Below, in pieces: positions 1 through 12,955 of a stretch of 64,000 nt of DNA. The stretch comes from Lepidonotus clava (Eukaryota; Annelida; Polychaeta; Phyllodocida; Polynoidae): positions 27,305,629 through 27,369,628 of the forward strand of contig OW387147.1 in the NCBI GenBank assembly GCA_936440205.1, written 5' to 3'. A model generated the notes under the pieces. It was not told where the DNA came from, searched no databases, and saw nothing but the letters and a program-made list of their open reading frames with translations. Positions within the stretch are counted from its first letter, which is position 1. The number at the start of each line of letters is the position of its first letter. The translations under genes were made by a program, and so were the position numbers.

Positions 1-663
1 CAAAACAGAGGGCTTGGAATATGTATAAACTACCACCAACGGAATTTAAATCCTGAAGATTTACACACCTATGCAAATTTGCCATACCTAACTAATAGAA
101 GAAATGCACATGCACTGAATTTTATGTATAAACAAAAATCCAATCCATTGTTTATTGACAATAGAAATATCTGTACTAGAGCACATGATGCTACGCTTTT
201 CAAAATAACACAGCCAAAATGTGGAAAATTCAAAAAGAATATTTTCTACTATGGAGCTGTACAATGGAACAATCTTGATGTACCCCAACGGAAAATTGAT
301 ACATACTGTAAATTTAAAAATGAGCAGAAGAGACGGGCCTTGAATTTTGTTTAAAAGATATACAATACTTATTTGTATTTGAACTGTTACAGGGGAATGG
401 GCTGACCTGTTACAAATATACATTAACTAAGAAACTTGTACTATGACCCGTAAATATCTGTGAATATGTACAAACTGATGTATTACACAACAATGTCCGT
501 ATATATTGTTTATAAGTATGTAAATATCAATTTACTTGCCATGTTAATTTCATCTATGCAAAGGAACCCGAAAATGAAATGTATACTTATAGTGGACTGA
601 TTAGAAAACCGGTCATGGCCGAAATCAGCCACTCTAATAAAGAATTTAAAAAAAAAAAAAAAA
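1..663 (+). mobile_element. 3' end of a non-LTR retrotransposon (LINE): RT C-terminus, 3'UTR, poly(A)
   Basis: The frame is open from base 1 to the stop at 352-354 and enters from outside the window. It reads like the extreme C-terminal region downstream of the reverse transcriptase domain in CR1/L2/jockey-type LINEs: a PYLTNRRNAHALNFMYK stretch, then RAHDATLFKI, then a GAVQWNNLD..IDTYCKFKNEQK ending. These elements carry this thumb/C-terminal region just before the stop. A 3'UTR of about 290 bp follows. It has an AATAAA at 636-641 and ends in an A16 run at 648-663, the expected mark of target-primed insertion. The 5' part lies outside the window, so target-site duplication and full length cannot be judged. 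The visible frame has no stop, so the insertion may be fairly young. The clade assignment is from memory of family features only. Confidence 0.85.
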
Positions 664-3600
664 TACATGACATTGTGTACATAGCTCGTCCCATAAAGGG
701 GCAACGTGTGCAAATTGGTAGTCTGAGTAGTATATGAAAAGATAACTTTGAATCGTGTTGCCTGCATAACTTGGCGTATACAGACGACGTCGTGTACACA
801 CTGTCTCTAGTATAAACGATGTGTAAAATTGTATAGTTGGTTTGACATAGGTGGTAGTTATATTTTTAGACAGAATAATTTTTTGTAAATGCCTGGTTCG
901 ATGTTTGGATGATCTTAAGAAAATTATCCACAAATTTTGGTAGCTACATAGTTCAAGTATCTCAAGACACTTTCCATAATAATTACATAATTGTAACAGT
1001 AGTACCCCGATAAAGGCCATGGCAGTTCCACCAACAGCCAACCCTCGAACCCAGTCACAATTTGAAGAAACAATCCATATTCATCTATTCACTATACCAC
1101 CCTGAGGAGCCACCTCTCCTTCCCGGCTATATTTCCAAATTCCCTAAGGCATGCTTCCAGCGAATGACCTTGAATGGTTGCTTTAGAATGAATGTTAACA
1201 ACTGCAAACAATTAGAAAAAAATTATAACCGTAGACAATTTCTGGCCACAATGTGGATATCTTTTTCAAGAGAAATGGTTGACGTAAACAAATAACAGTA
1301 GATTGAATTGCCTTGGGTTGCCCAATCGACTTGGGGGGAACTGTTTGCTTGTCACTGATTGTAAAACCACAATTTTAATTTTTGAGTCGACAATTGACAT
1401 GTTCCTTGGAAATTATTTTTTTAACAATAGTCCAATATCTCTTGGGGGAGACGAAGTGAGAAGAAATATTTGAAAAAAGATAACAATCATATATTTATGA
1501 ACTAGCAAATAATCTTTTTATGAAAATTCAATATGAATATCTGTTTTCCTGCTACAACTACAAACTGATCTCCTCTATCAAAATGGAATAAAAACTGCCT
1601 AATCATGTCATCATTAAGCTGATTACGAGGTCATTGAATATTTATGACGCACCTGCTGATGCAGATGTTCTTGAGTGATCATTTCACAAATCACAGTTGT
1701 ATGTCGACGTTAAAGGCACACTGATTGCTTTTTTTAAATCTTCTTTCTTCGTTGATTATTTTTCAGTTTTTACATACATTGAATTAATTGGTTCTTCTTA
1801 TACGAATATGTTATGATTTATAGAACACATTTTAACATTGGCTACATCTATTCAAATGCAAGAAAAGGTCGCTATCTTATTCGTAAATGATATTTACAGT
1901 GCAAGTTGACGAAGACAGTTGTATTTAGGCTATGGGTTAACTATAGCTGTATTTCACATGTTATACATTAATTTCCACTGTTATTCAACAGCTTTAACCA
2001 GTATGATAGAGGCTGAGTTCAGCCTTTCGAACGACCCTGCTTGTATAGTAATCATTTATGTAAAAATGGACATACTGTTACACACGGACATATTGCTTGT
2101 GTATGCGAAAGATTAATGTCAATGTAGATACTATTGCCCAATGTGGAATGTAATATCTGATGGCTCTGTACTGCTATATGGAATTAGTTCTTTCTTTCAC
2201 CATGAAAATAACTACAGCTAGGTCTAAGATACAAATATAATTATTTGTTATAATATTATATATGATTTCAAAGTGAGGAATGTGTTGATGTGCATGTTTT
2301 AGGGTATACCAAGCCCTAACAGTTGGGGGAAGACCAGCGGATGCGGTGAATTAATTATCTCGCGTGGGTAACCACCACTAAAGGAGCACCATTATGCTAA
2401 TCATTCAATATTAAATCATATACCTCCCCACAAATTGTATATAGGTACTGGCAGGGGAAACCTCATAGTGGGTTTCATACTGGAGTATCGGAAGCTGTAC
2501 TGACACGCAGGAGGAAGCCTACAGGTTGCGTGCAGTCTCCTGCACGCCTCTCATCCCTGCCTCCAGGGCCTGAGGCAGCTCTGTGAAGTCTGACCACCCT
2601 GGGCTGCTGGAGGCATTCGGGTGTGTTCTGGGGAGAGGTCGGGGGAGGGGTGTCCTTGTGTGAATATGTAGGAAGGCCTACCCTTAAGGCCGAGAACCAC
2701 ACCCGGGTATTAAACTTGGATATGTCCTTGACAAGAGGGAAAGAGGCGGGTAGCGTGGAGGCACGCCAGTGGCTGGGTTGTTATGACACATGCACAAGGA
2801 AGGATGTTTATGAAAATCCTACATTAAAGCCTTTTAAGGGCTGGCTACACTGTGTATAAGACTTAACTTGATTCATCTGTGGAACCTAATAATGGCCTAC
2901 TTAAGGTATCTACAATCATCCAGTTCAGCCGAGAAATACATAAGATCACATGACCCGACAAAGTTATTGAGTTGAGTTGTTTTGAGTTATGGTGTAGTCG
3001 ACCCTTTAGACGTCTATATCTTTGATGTTAGAACGAATCACAATCTTATACAATAACTGTGATGGGATCGTACGTCCACAAAAGTGGATATATCCCTTCT
3101 ACATTTTCTTCTACATGATTTTGCTGTAGTCTTCCCTGTGCATGCCTATGATTGTTTCTCTAACTCCCAAAATGAGGCTAGGCAAGTTTAAAATACAATT
3201 TCAATCAGTATGAAATACGTAATGGTCAACAATATAAAGTTATCAATTCAGATTTAGGTAACATATAAAAGTCATATCTGCTAAAGGTCGTTTATTTTGG
3301 CAAAGAAAAACTAAATGCGACAGTTAATGTCAGACTTCTGACATTTAACTCCATCTACTGTTTACTTACCAAACTACTTGTATCCTTAACTTATCAAATG
3401 TCAAGCTTCATCTTACAGAATTATACTTTTCCGAACAAACAAGGAGGCAGAAAGAGTGCGATAAGTACGTCGGTGACGTATGTAGTTGTTGCTGTAAAAT
3501 TGATAAATATTCAAACAGAAATATCCCGGATCCTACTTTGTTTGCTAAAATCTGTCAGATAACACATATCCTTGTATTCTACCCCACCTCTGCCACATCA

Positions 3601-5108
3601 TACCAATTTACAAAATGTAAAATCTGTACTTTGTTGCTTGGATGTTCATTACTTATACAGTCAGTAGGCACTCAGTGTCGTCCTCCAATGGTACTGTGTG
3701 GGAGAAGACATGAAATATGAATATAATTCTGTTGAAATGTGACATACCGCAGATGAGTTGGTGTGTTGTATCTCGTTTGAACCTATCAGTAATTCCGTGC
3801 ATTGACTTCTGACAAAAATATCAAATGTATCTAATAAAAAGACTGAAGTGGTGCGATGCTTACAAAAACATATCGGGTGAATAAGGAATGAAGCACGCAT
3901 TGTATGTACTTAAATTCGTGTTATTTTCAAATACAAACATAAATTTTTACATAATTCTGCCATGCTACTCCATATATTATATACATTTTCAACTTCAATT
4001 GAAACTTCCTGAAACTCTTGGACAAATAAAGTGATAAAGAATATGCCTGGGTGAATCGTATGGTGATTTTTGTCGTCTAACAATTACTGTATATTTGCTC
4101 ATGGGATTTTTGTTTTATTTCCAGGGGTGCTACAAGCTCAAAACCGTGACTCGACTTCAATCTTTAAGGTAGGCAAAGCAAAGTATGAATTTGCCCTTGT
4201 TCGGCATTAAAAGAACGTGTACAACGTATTGTTGTCATCGACTGTGGATAACATTTTTGTTTTCGGGACAATTCTAAGTCTTGTTTCCCTTTCTTTGAGT
4301 ATATCATTGTCATCTTGTATACACAATTATATGTTTGAGATTGCTAATTATTTAGATCTCAAAATTGAAACTGCACTTAGGGACACACTAGGCATCCGGA
4401 CTCAACTGCCTAGATCTTTATTTATTGGTTCACATAGCGTAAGATAGTTTGTACAAATACATAGGATCATCAATCCCATACAGGCACATCATGTTAATGC
4501 CACTATGATATTCTTGGAAGGCTGTGGAGTGAAAGGCGTATGGAAATGGATAATAATGTAAAAATTAGTGACCTACCCACGCTGAAGCTCAGGTCGATGG
4601 AACTCTAAAAAACACTCATCCAGAGCCTCATTAGCAACTAATTATATCTTAGGTGTCTGTTAATAACAGAAAATAATCATTACCATACTCTATAATTTTG
4701 TGGGTGTTTTCCCAAAGACATATCACTTATTTAGTCTTTAATCAATACCACATTACGTAAGCAACCTCTAAGTGAGCACTTTTTTTCTGAGTTTTACCTG
4801 GCAACAACATACGAGAGCCACTTAGCTGGACAAATTCCTGGTCATTGATTCTGGCAGTGAGAAGTGATATTGACAGTAGATAACAGGCTGTGGCCTTGAG
4901 GAGGTAGCGTGTCGCCTGGTCCTGGGGTCCGAGGGGCTTGTTACTGTGGGGAGTCTGTGGCCAACTCCTCCTTATAACAAGTCTCCAGTGAGCCTGGGTC
5001 CTCCAGGAGATGTTTTAGTTGCTGTGTCAGCAGTCAGGCCGACTAAGATCTAATTTACACTATGCAATGAGTTGTTTTTTTCTTAAGAGGCACTCCACAG
5101 TGATATTT
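664..5108. other. non-coding stretch, no gene recognised
   Basis: Short overlapping frames only, with none resembling a known family. A GC-richer patch at about 2470-2780 and another at 4880-5020 carry no convincing splice-bounded exon. One exon-like segment at 4125-4168 has a pyrimidine-rich acceptor (tttgttttatttccag) and a gtaggc donor, and reads GCYKLKTVTRLQSL in one frame. It has no partner exon I can find. Confidence 0.5.
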
Positions 5109-6003
5109 GGGAGTATATTTGGGAAAAGGTACCTAATGACATATTTGGCCACCCTGTGGTCGCTAGTTCTGGAGGTTTGTTCATATTATTATGAAACAAT
5201 AGTTTGACATGCAGCTAAAAGTTATGTTTTATAATGTTACTGAAGTCCCAGAGATTCCTCTACTATTTGTTTTATCATTCTACGATATTTAGTTCCTTTG
5301 CAATCTTATGTACAATATTGGCCAATATGCTCAATTTGGGCCAAATCTGGCAGTATCTGGTAGAAATTGACTCTTTGTTACATTAATCATGAAATATATG
5401 GGGAAAAAACTATCTTTTAAGTTATTTTGTGAAAAATTTTGACTACATGAAATTTTCTAAAGATTCTCATGGCATTTACTAAAAAATCTAAATTTTCATA
5501 AGCAATGCATCATTGGAAAATCAAAATGGAATGTTTTTAGCAGAATTTCTGCGCATGATTTAGGTTAGCAAGTTACCATGGTTATGGTAAAAAGAATATA
5601 AAAAATGAAAAGAACATTTTTTTACAGGTAATGTAGAAAATGTTTTTACCTTCTCAAAACTGAAAACAGTGAGTGGAACAAGCACTCCTATCAATAGTTA
5701 TGGCACTTTTAATATTCTCAGAAATAAGAAAACTTAATTTCTTGATAAACATAAGAAACTTTAAGTCGCCATAACATGGAAGTAACAACAGCAATTGGGA
5801 ATAAAGGGTTCTCAATGTACAAGAGGTGAGTAGTTTCATACATGTTTATCTCAGGTTCTATCAGGAATATTTCAAAATGGTTTGCAGCATTTGAAAGAGT
5901 AGGTTCTCTACAATAAGAATAATGCTGACACATTTCCCCATGTTTCATGTGATTTTGTGACCTCATTAATTGGCATTAGGTACCTTTTCCCAGATACGCT
6001 CCC
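5109..6003. mobile_element. non-autonomous DNA transposon with terminal inverted repeats
   Basis: The 30 bases at 5109-5138 (GGGAGTATATTTGGGAAAAG, then GTACCTAATG) match the reverse complement of 5974-6003 at 27 of 30 positions, including an exact core GGGAAAAGGTACCTAATG. The element is flanked by the same four bases, ATTT, at 5105-5108 and 6004-6007, which is a clean target-site-duplication candidate. The 895-bp interior is AT-rich and encodes no transposase, so it would need to be mobilised in trans. The superfamily is not assigned. Confidence 0.78.
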
Positions 6004-6007
6004 ATTT

Positions 6008-8180
6008 AATCGAATGCAATATCTTATTTCAAAATCTTATAGGAAAGGAACTTAAGCATTCTGTGTACATTGACCCATTAATACTTTTGTATACTCACGT
6101 GCCCTGGAGTTACTTGACTCTACGGTCCATAGTTACATAGTTTAGTTGAAGAAATTACTTTACTTTCAGAATCATTTATCTAATTAATACTCAATATTAT
6201 CTAACAATAATTAAGCATGCACCATGAACACAATGTATTTGAATGACACAACATGTGGCTTCATCAAAGGAGAACTAAGTACCTCAACCATCTGAGAAGA
6301 ATGAAGGCAATTAAATTATTTTGTTTTGTAACATCAATTAGTAGCAACGTGTCTATTAGCGAGGTGGGTCATGGAAAGTAATTGTTCATGTATAAGTTAC
6401 ATGGAACGTTTGATAAAACTCTTATAAAATGGATATCAAATCTTCTTATATAAGAAACACACTTTTTTTCTTGCGATTCCGTGCCGATGTTCTATCACAA
6501 GTGGACATTATTGATCATGGGTATCGCCCTTTGAAATGACAAATATATTGGTAAATTCTATTGGTGATATATTGTTGCGCTTGTGCATTGCTGCCTGCAA
6601 TTGTGTACCCCAAGTTAAATTTGTCCGGTGGACCTATTGAACATTAGTTCAAGATAAAATGTGGAAATAGTTCATGTTTGGCAACGCAATCCCAATGCAA
6701 CATCCTAACGTGTTATACATGAAAACAAAGTATCATTTTCACCTTTTTACACTCTTGTAAGGGGTCCCGATACAAACAGATGAAAGTCTTTTGTGTTGTA
6801 TAATAATGGTTAAATATCTAAGTAAAAATGCGATTGATTTACTTTGGCTAAATACAAATTAGTCAATATCACTCTTTGTGTTCATGTATTTTGCGAACGC
6901 AAAATATAATGGATTTTAAACATTTGCAACTTTGCATTCAAAGCATAACAATCATTTATTTGTATACATGGTTTTTAATTCCATATCTTAAAATGTTGGC
7001 TTCATAAGCTGCAACTGGAAAGGAAATCTCCTTTCAGTTGATGTTAAGTTTAATACAAAGTAGTTTTGATGAACCTTCGAACTTCCAGTACTGGTGTGCA
7101 TCCTTAATCTGCAAATACCGGGGAGACTTATCCAATACGTCATTCTAAGAAGCAACGAGATGCGCCCTCCTTAGAATGTATAATGAATAGCGAGGTATGA
7201 ATCATTGATTAGTCCTACCAACTCGAGGCATCAGGAAAGCATAATTAATCTTCGCGACGATACAAATTTGATTCAACCATCGAACGTTCGGGTGGTTTTT
7301 CGGTTCAATTCATGTATGGAATCAATAATTATTGAATAGTTATGTAGATGATATACATGTAGGGCACACATATTTATGTTTTGTTCCATATAGGTGTGTA
7401 GTCCTGTATGAATTGATTTGATCGCAGGCATATTTCCGACGCCATCGAAGCATACACAACGGGCGTTTTCAGCCACTGCCTATATAGCTCTAAACATGAT
7501 GAAGTTGCAACGAGATGCATTTGATTAATGTTCAGCTCTATACAGCACCGACTGAAAGCCAGCCGCTCACTCCATCAATACCCTTCTACGTAGATTCTGT
7601 ATCATACTGCGACAACATCGTCGGTTATATTTTGCCCATGGATCATTCTGCTTTGGAAATCACAACGTTTCTCTATTCAGTGTAGTAGTCGGGAGACGGG
7701 AGGGAGGAGGGGGTAGTTTTGTCGCCGGCTTTGTTACAGAAATATGTACCTGCACAATTCCCCTGGGCAATAGCGTGCACACCGACGCAGGTGGTTTGCA
7801 ATCCCCAGACTTCTCTCATAGTGGTTATTGGTCCACTTCAAGTGCAGTACATTATACGACTGGCCTACAGCTAGGGACATCATGCATCGGGATATTCAGT
7901 GGCTATTTTATGTATGTTTAGTGTTATGCCTGCTTCCTATGGACAAATGATGCATTTTTGTACAAATGTTTTATGTGCCTATATTATCAAGGTTTCAATC
8001 TTGTCACTGGACTTTGGGAATAGGCTATGTAGAAGGAATAGATGTTGGGTGCAGCGAAAACTTAAATTCATTTACATCAGACAGGAGTCCAGGGGGCATT
8101 TTTCACAAGAGATTTCAGTTACTGTACACGCGAATTTCTAACTGAAAATCAAAATTATGCGTCTGCGCTCCTTCTAAGGA
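6008..8180. other. non-coding stretch with two small hairpins
   Basis: No gene recognised. Two short inverted repeats are visible. One lies at about 7012-7039 (CAACTGGAAAGGA, loop aatc, TCCTTTCAGTTG, one bulge). The other has 9-bp arms CATTCTAAG/CTTAGAATG within 7141-7179. Neither has microRNA dimensions. Confidence 0.45.
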
Positions 8181-8264
8181 GTCAGGATGGCCGAGCGGTC
8201 TAAGGCGCTGCGTTCAGGTCGCAGTCCACTTCTGTGGGCGTGGGTTCGAATCCCACTTCTGACA
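8181..8264 (+). tRNA. tRNA-Leu (anticodon CAG)
   Basis: A full type II cloverleaf can be drawn over 84 nt. The acceptor stem is GTCAGGA/TTCTGAC with discriminator A. The D stem is GCC/GGC with the A-box sequence TGGCCGAGCGGTCTAA. The anticodon stem is CTGCG/CGCAG around the loop TTCAGGT, giving anticodon CAG. The long variable arm is CCAC-TTCT-GTGG, and the T arm GTGGG-TTCGAAT-CCCAC contains the B box. There is no intron. The long variable arm and the CAG anticodon both indicate leucine. The gene looks intact and functional and decodes CUG. Confidence 0.97.
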
Positions 8265-8272
8265 TATATACA

Positions 8273-8276
8273 TTTT
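8273..8276 (+). terminator. RNA polymerase III T-run terminator of tRNA-Leu
   Basis: A TTTT run lies 8 nt after the mature tRNA 3' end, the usual Pol III stop. Confidence 0.75.
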
Positions 8277-8827
8277 AAAGCATTCTTTAATAGTTACATT
8301 AAACTTTAAATGGCGTGGACATTCAAAATATGTAAGCACTGACTGAATGGGCGTGAGCGTAATATGAGGGAGCAATAGTCGATTTGATCTTATCAGAGGC
8401 AGTCTGAAAGGTCTGAAATCCAATGTCAGTTGTTGACAGAAGCCAGGGCCACCATTCCCCACTCCTCAGCACAAAACAGGACGTTTGGAGACGTGGCGAC
8501 CACTTGAGAATGTCATTAAATTCCTGCACCGCTTGCATCGGGGACCTGCAGCCCAACATCCTGGATGCAGTGGTCACAGAGTTGGCAGTTGGACTGACGA
8601 CTTTGGAATCCTAAACGCTGAATATTCTATACTGGGAGAGAGTGTGTTGAACAGCTCTTTGATACAGTATCTGGGGTTGATGATAAACTTCACTAATATT
8701 CAGAGGAAAATGCTTGTTTGTGTGGGCTGTGAGACATTCTATATTACTTAGCATATAGGATGACCAAACATTTGCCAAATATTTGGTCCGCCTCTGTCTG
8801 CATTGGTAATCTGATTTCAAAATTGGC

Positions 8828-8905
8828 AGAAATAAAGATTATGCTAATTTAGAAAATAAACTAATAAGAAATAAACATTATGCTAATTTAGAGAATATAC
8901 TAATA
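8828..8905. repeat. 39-bp tandem duplication
   Basis: Two head-to-tail copies (8828-8866 and 8867-8905) share agaaataaa.attatgctaa and continue in parallel, differing at about three positions. No function is suggested. Confidence 0.8.
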
Positions 8906-10795
8906 TATCATATAGATATATTTTTCGTAATTATTACTTCTTATTTCATTAAAGAAGGGGGCGAGGGGGTCCACGTCCTCGGGTTCAATATTACCTTGCA
9001 AATAAACTCTGGTCATGATGTTATTGTATAGATGTAGGTGAATGTAGGCCTATGTTACATGTATATAACACGACATCACGGAAAGTCGTGAACGTTCGGG
9101 AACAAAAGACCACAGGATTCCCGATGTTAATTATTTTGCTGTACGTGAGTAGTAGGATTGAAGTTCAGATAATATTATACAATGAATGGTATACAATAGT
9201 TCATTAGTTAACTTACTAAATACGTAGTTTTGATAAAAAGCTAGCCAGACGTTTGATAAATACTGTCACTGAAGTTACATTTTAATACTGGTGGAATGCA
9301 AATTATTTTCCATCCAAAAACACCCGAGCCATCTGAGCGAAGGCAAAATCCAAAACGTTTTAAATGAGCGTCGTCCTGGGTTTTAACCGACCATCTCTCG
9401 AATCGAATCGCCTGAATTGGACGCTGTAACGATTTTTAGTGAGAGTATTTTAGGCAATGCAGTCAAAAGAAAATGCTGTTCGTTTCCCACATTAACAACA
9501 ATGACTGAAGAGACAACGTTGCATTCATCTGCTGGGATCGACTGGGTGCTTAGCTATGCATGGGTAAGTCTCGTGTAAAGCGAACAGCCACTGCTCTGTG
9601 AGCCACGCTAACACTGGAGCAGCATTCAATGTCAAAGCCAACAGGCAAAAAGCATGCATGGCACGGTCAATAGTTAAAGCCAGGAGCCGTGGGAGATGCC
9701 AGGTGACATGTTTAAAATGTAGGCTAAGTCAAGAATTAGTTTCACAATCATGACCGTATACCTGGGCAAGCAGTATTTATATGAGCAGACAGAGTTGTTA
9801 CCATATTACATTTAGCTTATCCCTGATCTTATTGTTTCAATGTAAATTTGGTGATTATTAGTCAATACAGTTCCTAAAAGCAACAACAGTAAATCAAATA
9901 GATAACAATGAATACATCCTTTTCCTCGAAATCGAATATTTCATACTTTGGTCTGTTCCATACCCATTACATATTGAACATAATCTATTATTTCTAGTAA
10001 TACATTCGTTTATCATAATTTACGTGCATGGTTGATGTTCACCATAAGGTTACCGTTAACTTAATTGATAGAAATATAAAATCATATTTTTCTTGTAGCT
10101 CTTCATATAATATTTCTATTCATCAATGATAAGCTTCACCACCATGTAGCAAATGGCCTTTTACATTAACCAAAGTGATCTACTGCTCAGTGTGGAACAA
10201 ATATGCAAATAGCAAACATTTGAGGGATTGATTTATATGCAAATAGGCAGTTGCAAGCTTGGTATAACAAGACATAGAAATGTATCTACAAGTACACCTG
10301 TCCTTAGAATATAACACACTGGGTGATAGCCTATAACTTGCATCTTACTGTTGTGGGTGGGGTCTATTGATGGTATGCAGGTGTATATACTTAAGTGCTG
10401 CCTTTTCCTAAAAGACCATGAATTATTGGTTTTGAGGGTTGGGCACAGCAGGGTGGCGCTGCATTCACTTAAGATTAACAGTAAAACGAAACCGCTATCC
10501 GCTGCCATACCTTTGGTCTGACCGCCAAAGAACTATCCTTGCACAGATAATGTCCCTAATGGAATTCCCTGACATTCCTTTTTCCCATGTGTGGAATATA
10601 GAGGATGCCCACAGAAGAAAGCCTTGTGGTGCCCATTAATTAAAGGGCACCAAAAGCAATGTTCTGTAAAATAACTATAACTATAAAAATACATTCTATG
10701 AGTCTAACTTTGGTTATTGATATAGTATGAACCATGAAACTTAACTTTGACTTCACTTGAACTCCAGAAAACTTATGACATTTCTTCTTATAAGT
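8906..10795. other. non-coding stretch with paired octamer motifs
   Basis: No recognisable gene. Two ATGCAAAT POU-type octamers lie 34 bp apart at 10203-10210 and 10237-10244. An ATG at 9501 opens 21 codons that run into a perfect GTAAGT donor at 9564, but no second exon is recognisable, so it is not called as a gene. Confidence 0.4.
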
Positions 10796-10987
10796 CTGGT
10801 CCCCACATGGCAACTAAACCCTGGCGATTAGTTGTATATGGTGATCCAAAGTACCAAGACCTGTCCCATCCTTGGCAACAAGTGTCTCATTGAGCACTAG
10901 TCACTGGGGAAGGGACAGGTTTGGTACTTTGGACCGCCATATATATACAATTAATCGCTGGGGTGTAGTTGCCACGTGGGGACCCAG
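10796..10987. mobile_element. palindromic MITE (192 bp)
   Basis: The left arm from 10796 (CTGGTCCCCACATGGCAACT...) and the reverse complement of the right arm ending at 10987 (CTGGGTCCCCACGTGGCAAC...) match over about 75 bp. The shared stretches include gcgattagttgtatat, ccaaagtacc and cctgtccc. Only about 38 bp separate the arms. This whole-element palindrome is typical of foldback MITEs. No clear target-site duplication beyond GT is visible. Confidence 0.8.
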
Positions 10988-12740
10988 GTTTTACAGTTTC
11001 TAAACAAACCTTTTTTGGTGGGTCACCAAAATTGAAAATGGATAAGTTTGAATGTATTTCATGAAGTCTCAGTCATTTTTTTATGGTCGATATTTTTACA
11101 TTTTATTGTTTTGGGCTCCCTTTTAGATTTATTCTCCTATTAATTTTGCATGGCGAAACATCGTATATATCATATGAATTATCTTTTCCTTTATGTAAAG
11201 TCCTATGTAAAATCTCGATTCAGAAAATATACCCAAGTCGCCATGTAAAATCTAGGGGTCGAGGGCCTCCACCTGTGGCAGCAGCAGTGGCAACAGCCAA
11301 ACCCACCGCAGCCCTCAGTCCCCCAATCAACGTGCAATCCCAGCTGTAATAGAAATATGAAATATTCAGGGGTCATTAATAAATGTTACCAATGGCAACG
11401 CCACTCCTTAATGCCTACTGGAAGCATTGATCTGTACCTGTCACTGGCCAGCACCAGCCAAGTGGCGAGTGCTCTGGTCCCCCCTCCTCCCGACCAGCGC
11501 GTTCTGTCTGGAGGCCATCTAGGAGATCTGTCAAAAAATAACATGACGGTCTGCATATTGCCACCAAGTGAGCTCTGCATATTGCTGTTCATATGTTCAT
11601 AGGATCCATGTACGGAAATGGATGGATCTATAGGAGTGATACAATTGCAGATAAAGTGAAAATGATGGTTGATATTGGCATAGAGCTTTCGTTATTAACT
11701 TACACGGGTTTAGGGAATGTGCCGTTAAATTTATGGACCGCTCTACAAATATGTACACGCTCACATAGATGTTAATGTTATAATTATTTTCATGACTTCA
11801 AAATGGATCTAGTCAAACATAATATTTTACCTACGACATGATTAAAGTACACTAAATAGATTTAAAACGCATAATCATGTCCATGTGTAATGATAATATA
11901 CAGCTAGATTACGCATACGATAAATGCAAATAACAGTATTGATACATATGATACCAAACATGTACACCTGCCAAGATTGACCCTTGAGGGAGGTTGGGCG
12001 AACAAAGAAGGGGCACCATGGATGACGCACCTAATGGAACGGAGAAAAGGAGATCATCCCGCCACTCTTCCCTTTGCGAGGCCCAATCGCCCCATTGCGT
12101 GTCCCCACCCCGCCCCCTTCTCAACAGGACCGTGCCGCGGAGGGTAGGCATAAAGGCTGTGTTCCACTCTACGATTTTACTCTCGATTTAAAAAATCACA
12201 TGTGATATCGGACAATAATTTATGTACATGTTAGATATCATCAGACAGGGCTTTTAGTGTCTTTTAAATGATATGTGGCATGCATGACATTTTGCTATAT
12301 TTCTGCTGAAAAGTAGTAAATCAATAGATTGCCGTCAGTCAGAATCGCCTAGTGAAATGCAGGCTTAAGTTTTATATGGGCCCACCCTCTGCTCTATATC
12401 AAGATTGATGCAATAAAATATAGAGATTCTAGAGTCTGGGGGAGGGGGCTGGGCAGGCTTGGTAAGTGCACAATGGGCAGCGAGAGCCAGGTCGTATTGA
12501 GAACTGACACGTGTGAGATATGGGCAATGCACATATATATCCATAGGGAGGGGAGGTTAATAGAAACCCCTTATAGCCGGCTGACAGTCACTAAGTGCAA
12601 GGACCTCATTGGATTACGGAATTATATGCGGCAGTATGTGGGTTATGGGTTTTTTGTGGGAGTGCACAGTGTAACGTCTGTACTGTCGTTATTGCTCGGA
12701 CAATGCGTTTAGTTTTACTCATTTCATTCATGGATGATTT
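10988..12740. other. non-coding stretch; one unassigned open frame
   Basis: The frame at about 11248-11602 (+) is open for roughly 118 codons and starts with a Q/P-rich stretch (LWQQQWQQPNPPQPSVPQ). It has no good start, no family resemblance and no paired splice sites. The rest shows nothing recognisable. Confidence 0.35.
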
Positions 12741-12955
12741 CTTCTTCTTTTTTCATTTTCATTTTCTTTTCTTTTTTTTCTTTTTTTCTTTAAAGAGTGC
12801 GTGTTTTCAATGTTACAATACCATTTGATGGAGACTATTTACCAGACTATGTTCTGAAATACGGACATTTAACCTCAGGCTTATTTTTTAATGCATTACG
12901 AAGCATAATTATCTTTTTTTTATTATCATTATTATTATTATTTTTTTTTTTTTAT
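12741..12955. repeat. two T-rich tracts flanking a short non-repetitive segment
   Basis: Pyrimidine/T-rich tracts occupy about 12741-12792 and 12909-12955 (with an ATT-repeat core). The segment between them reads RVFNVTIPFDGDYLPDYV and onward in one frame directly after a pyrimidine tract ending in aaag. It looks protein-like but is under 40 codons and has no donor. It may be a retroelement scrap with poly(A) tails on the minus strand. Confidence 0.4.

Noticed and set aside
5571-5584. X-box-like GTTACCATGGTTAT
   Set aside because: It deviates from the RFX consensus in the second half-site and lies inside a transposon.
11248-11602. 118-codon Q/P-rich open frame
   Set aside because: No good start, no splice pair and no recognisable homology.
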